10,095 nucleotides of DNA from an uncultured Kroppenstedtia sp. (GTDB taxonomy: Bacteria; Bacillota; Bacilli; Thermoactinomycetales; DSM-45169), in assembly GCA_959600065.1 (NCBI GenBank), contig CAUGKZ010000033.1:1-10095 (forward strand), read 5' to 3'. Below the pieces are notes generated by a model. It saw nothing but the letters and a program-made list of their open reading frames with translations, ran no database searches and was not told where the DNA came from. Made by a program: the position numbers and the translations under genes. The first letter of the stretch is position 1. Each line of letters begins with the position of its first letter. Below are positions 8,622 to 10,095 of the stretch, in pieces.

Positions 8622-8648
8622 CCGGATACCGTCTTCTTCCAAGACCAC

Positions 8649-8677
8649 ATTGTAGCACAGTCCTCAGGGGCACACAA
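8649..8677 (-). promoter_or_regulatory. Candidate promoter of lspA and the rluD-like gene
   Basis: An extended -10, TGCTACAAT (TACAAT at 8649-8654), lies 17 nt from a weak -35 TTGTGT (8672-8677). A start near 8642 would give a short leader and would rule out the GTG at 8648 as the lspA start. Confidence 0.55.
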
Positions 8678-8952
8678 CTGAAGGGATTGGAAGCACTGGA
8701 AGGGTAGTAATATTGCGCTTTAGGAGTTCGGTGGGATGGGGTTCACATTTCGCTTCTGTTGTGCTGAGTGAACCCACCCTCCCTGCATAGACCGGAAACG
8801 GAGTGACCCAAGCGAGACTTGTGCTGGTGAGTGCGTAGCGAGACCGAGAAGCCAAGCGATCTTGGGCACTACTTATATCCTCAGGGTATGACGACTTTTT
8901 CACAACGTTTCTGGCAAATGATAGAAAGATCTTGGTTCTTCCCATAGGTCAT
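8678..8952. other. Non-coding stretch with hairpins upstream of lspA
   Basis: No gene recognised. On either strand GGGTTCAC (8739-8746) and GTGAACCC (8768-8775) form an 8-bp perfect stem with a 21-nt loop. To the right, CCCAAG (8807-8812) and CTTGGG (8851-8856) bracket two smaller dyads with similar loops, CAAG-CGAGA-CTTG (8809-8821) and CCAAG-CGAT-CTTGG (8842-8855). AGCGAGAC recurs within this block. A 93-codon minus frame covers the area but has no protein-like pattern. No T-run follows any stem, so terminators are not called. Confidence 0.55.
8900..8948. repeat. Possible diverged third copy of the dispersed repeat
   Basis: The minus strand reads ATGGGAAGAACCAAGATC followed by TTTCTATCAT. 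This resembles the core of copies 1 and 2 (ATGGGAAGAGCGAAA, then GATC and TTTC in copy 1), in the same orientation. The flanking repeat blocks (CCATAAAGTGGAT, AAAATATCGTTTGAG) are not recognisable, so this may be chance. Confidence 0.25.
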
Positions 8953-9324
8953 CTAAGCACGCTTCTTTGCCATGTTTATTAAAAATGCCGTGATAAAAAT
9001 AACCATACCTATATAGATAATAATGTAACTGGATTTAATATAGTCGTAACCTAGACCGATCCATATAAGTAAGCCGACTCCCAGGAGTAGATAAGACCAT
9101 AAAAGCGACCCTAACATCACCTTTTGTGAAACTGCGTCTGTTCTTTCATCCCGATCGGGCACACCATTTTTTTGCAAGTTTCTCTTCCTGATCACTGATA
9201 TAATGAAAACCGCTAAAACTCCAATCAATACAGGAGGAAAAATGTCTAAACGATTTTCCATAACATATACAACTAAAGCACCCGCCAAGAAAGAAACAAA
9301 GAAATAAAGATCCCTTTTACTCAA
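8953..9324 (-). CDS. Small four-helix membrane protein of unknown function, paired with an XRE-type gene
   Basis: I do not recognise a specific family. With TTG 9324 as start it is 123 aa with four predicted membrane segments (~5-22, 28-46, 72-91, 98-117), positive residues after helix 2 (RKRNLQK), a polar link with PDRDERTDAVSQKV (57-69) and the C-terminal KKRA. A DER-T/x-xx-KA-like link between two helix pairs is seen in several small integral-membrane DUF families (DUF2178-like), which often lie beside small XRE regulators; assignment is tentative. TTG is preferred because GGGAGGG lies 6 nt before it, whereas the ATG at 9339 overlaps that site. The start overlaps the end of the XRE remnant by 8 nt. 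Base composition is clearly more AT-rich than lspA and the pyr genes, suggesting separate acquisition. No terminator is seen after it. Confidence 0.75.
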   Translation of the reverse strand: MSKRDLYFFVSFLAGALVVYVMENRLDIFPPVLIGVLAVFIISVIRKRNLQKNGVPDRDERTDAVSQKVMLGSLLWSYLLLGVGLLIWIGLGYDYIKSSYIIIYIGMVIFITAFLINMAKKRA

Positions 9325-9534
9325 TTGATTCCCTCCCATCTGGATCTAACCAGAAAATATTTTCGACTGTCATATCAACGTATACTGCGATTTTGCAAGC
9401 CCGTTCGAGGCTTGGATTATAACGTTTTTTTCAATAGAAATAACAGTCTGCCGGGTTATTTGTAAGTCCTTTGCCATCTGCAATGGTGTGATCTTTTTTT
9501 ACTCCCAACTTTCCTCGACCCGATTATTTACCAA
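9317..9534 (-). pseudogene. Broken XRE-family HTH repressor (nonsense codon plus frame break)
   Basis: Read across two frames, this is a ~70-aa Cro/C1-type regulator. The first frame gives NNRVEE, then after an in-frame TAA, KKITPLQMAKDLQITRQTV and ISIEKN (helix-turn-helix). The frame one base back continues RYNPSLERACKIAVY and VENIFWLDPDGRESIE to TAA at 9317. Together they match the standard order of small regulators (ITRQT...IE..RYNPSLELA.KIA..F...VE.IF). The lesions are TAA ~12 codons from the presumed TTG start (9534), and a break in a run of seven A (9425-9431) where eight would restore the frame. The break is an A_AAA_AAC heptamer, so -1 slippage is formally possible, but the upstream stop argues for decay. 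It would have been the likely repressor of the overlapping membrane-protein gene. Confidence 0.75.
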
Positions 9535-9645
9535 ATGAATGGCCCCTGCTCACACCTCGACGTAAGGCAACCTTTACACCAGGATATAGCAAGGTATCAT
9601 TTTTATAAAGATTTAATGTAAGAGAAGCTCTTCGCATTATCCAGG
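9535..9645. other. AT-rich gap upstream of the XRE remnant
   Basis: No gene seen. It probably held the promoter of the XRE-membrane protein pair; TTTATA and TGCTATATC-like elements occur on the minus strand (~9580-9605), but none has a convincing partner at 16-18 nt. A CAGGGG stretch precedes the presumed TTG start of the XRE remnant. Confidence 0.4.
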
Positions 9646-9740
9646 GCTGTTAATTAACCATAAAGTGGATGGTGGGACCAAAACGACTCTTTCGCTCTTC
9701 CCATTTTTGCCCCCATCAAAAAATATCGTTTGAGAGGACG
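9646..9740. repeat. Dispersed ~95-bp repeat, copy 2
   Basis: Same orientation as copy 1 at 2344-2434, sharing GCTGTT-ATTAA, CCATAAAGTGGAT, TTTCGCTCTTCCCAT and AAAATATCGTTTGAG in the same order. The AAACGA/TCGTTT pair able to close a stem is kept. It runs on into a GGATGGTGGGACGG arm of a hairpin (9742-9804), in the position where copy 1 has its GGACGGA/TCCGTCC hairpin, so a following stem may be part of the element. Frames on both strands run through it, but the DNA, not a protein, appears to be what is conserved. Confidence 0.8.
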
Positions 9741-9741
9741 A

Positions 9742-9804
9742 GGATGGTGGGACGGCTCCGATCTCTTGCAAAAAACGCAAAGGCTCTTCACCGTTCCACC
9801 ATCC
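9742..9804. repeat. Inverted repeat with 14-bp arms
   Basis: GGATGGTGGGACGG (9742-9755) and CCGTTCCACCATCC (9791-9804) are complementary with one wobble or mismatch, around a 35-nt loop that itself contains TTGC/GCAA. A further direct copy, GGATGGTGGGACC, lies at ~9667-9679 inside repeat copy 2, so the right arm could pair with either. Not followed by a T-run. Confidence 0.75.
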
Positions 9805-9818
9805 CGACCTGATTTCCT

Positions 9819-9900
9819 ACCTAAAATAGGGCTAATCAACACGCCTGGTCCTGTATATAAATACTCACTTTCAGGCGTGTTGATTAGCCATATTTTGGGT
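9819..9900. repeat. Long inverted repeat (29-bp arms, 24-nt loop)
   Basis: Arms 9819-9847 and 9872-9900 are complementary over 29 bp with two mismatches. The inner 18 bp (GGCTAATCAACACGCCTG and its complement) is perfect. The 24-nt loop is AT-rich. The arms contain TGTTGATTAGCC, close to TGTTAATTAACC at the edge of repeat copy 2. No T-run flanks it, so it is not an ordinary terminator. It could be a transposon-type fold-back, a recombination site or a structured RNA. Confidence 0.85.
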
Positions 9901-10095
9901 GGGGAGATCGTGCCCACGCGACCGTTGCCATCCGGCAAGGAAGTGAAAACTGGCCGCTCCAAATCTGACCATCGGGCAGGGGCAAAGCCTTACGGAAGCA
10001 ACACAGGGAAGAGGTTGCCCCTAAACGCCCTCCCTCCAGATTCTCCGCTGGGTAGGATGGCAACCCTTAATCTAGAGCTTCAGCTCCTTTGGATT
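9901..10095. other. Right-edge stretch without a recognised gene
   Basis: No confident gene. A plus-strand frame is open from 9664 through the right edge (144 codons, passing through the repeat and hairpins), and a minus-strand frame ending NPKELKL-stop touches the edge at ~10072-10095. Neither shows a family signature. The complementary words GGCAACC (10050s) and GGTTGCC (10010s) may pair with each other. Flanking sequence would be needed to tell a gene end from non-coding DNA. Confidence 0.4.

Noticed and set aside
7998..8681. 227-codon plus-strand frame
   Set aside because: Antisense to lspA and the start of the rluD-like gene.
8664..8945. 93-codon minus-strand frame upstream of lspA
   Set aside because: It runs over hairpins and repeated words, has no ribosome site, and crosses the probable lspA promoter region.
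9575..9610. Promoter for the XRE remnant
   Set aside because: Several AT-rich hexamers exist but no -35/-10 pair with proper spacing stands out.
9654..9962. 102-codon minus-strand frame
   Set aside because: It is made largely of the two arms of the inverted repeat and repeat copy 2; arm symmetry explains the repeated peptide LINTP/GVLIS.
10000..10095. T-box-like or riboswitch reading of the right edge (GGGTAGGATGGCAACCC)
   Set aside because: The T-box consensus (AGGGTGGNACCGCG) is not matched and no downstream gene is visible.

Overview
Every confident gene lies on the minus strand and is read from right to left. The core is a Gram-positive de novo pyrimidine locus. In transcription order it holds lspA, an RluD-family pseudouridine synthase gene, pyrR, pyrP (uracil permease), pyrB, pyrC and the first ~760 codons of carB/pyrAB, which runs off the left edge. 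This order and the three PyrR attenuators are typical of Bacilli. Base composition and the dispersed repeats suggest a moderately GC-rich spore-former, perhaps Thermoactinomycetaceae; that placement is inference from general knowledge, not from a search.

Region by region. 1-2285: 5' part of carB. 2286-2608: a gap where related operons carry carA/pyrAA. No carA is visible; the gap holds one copy of a ~90-bp dispersed repeat and a 43-codon frame overlapping the carB start. 2609-7018: pyrC, pyrB, pyrP, pyrR. pyrB and pyrC are separated by 1 nt; pyrP, pyrB and pyrR are each preceded by a PyrR-binding hairpin plus an intrinsic terminator. 7147-7175: a strong sigma-A-like promoter for the pyr operon. 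7183-8621: rluD-like gene and lspA with overlapping stop/start and their own extended -10 promoter (8649-8677). 8678-8952: non-coding, with hairpins. 8953-9534: a small four-helix membrane protein overlapped by a broken XRE-type repressor gene. 9535-10095: no confident gene; it holds the second repeat copy, a 29-bp inverted repeat and other dyads.

How the genes work together: PyrR senses UMP/UTP and binds the leader and intercistronic RNAs, favouring termination ahead of pyrR, pyrP and pyrB. PyrP imports uracil. CarB (with a CarA glutaminase subunit), PyrB and PyrC carry out the first three steps to dihydroorotate. lspA (lipoprotein signal peptidase) and the rluD-like gene are neighbours without a metabolic link.

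The most notable points are the missing carA with a repeat in its place, a second same-direction copy of that repeat 7.3 kb away so that lspA-pyrC lies between two direct repeats, and an XRE repressor remnant whose frame break falls exactly on an A_AAA_AAC slippery heptamer.
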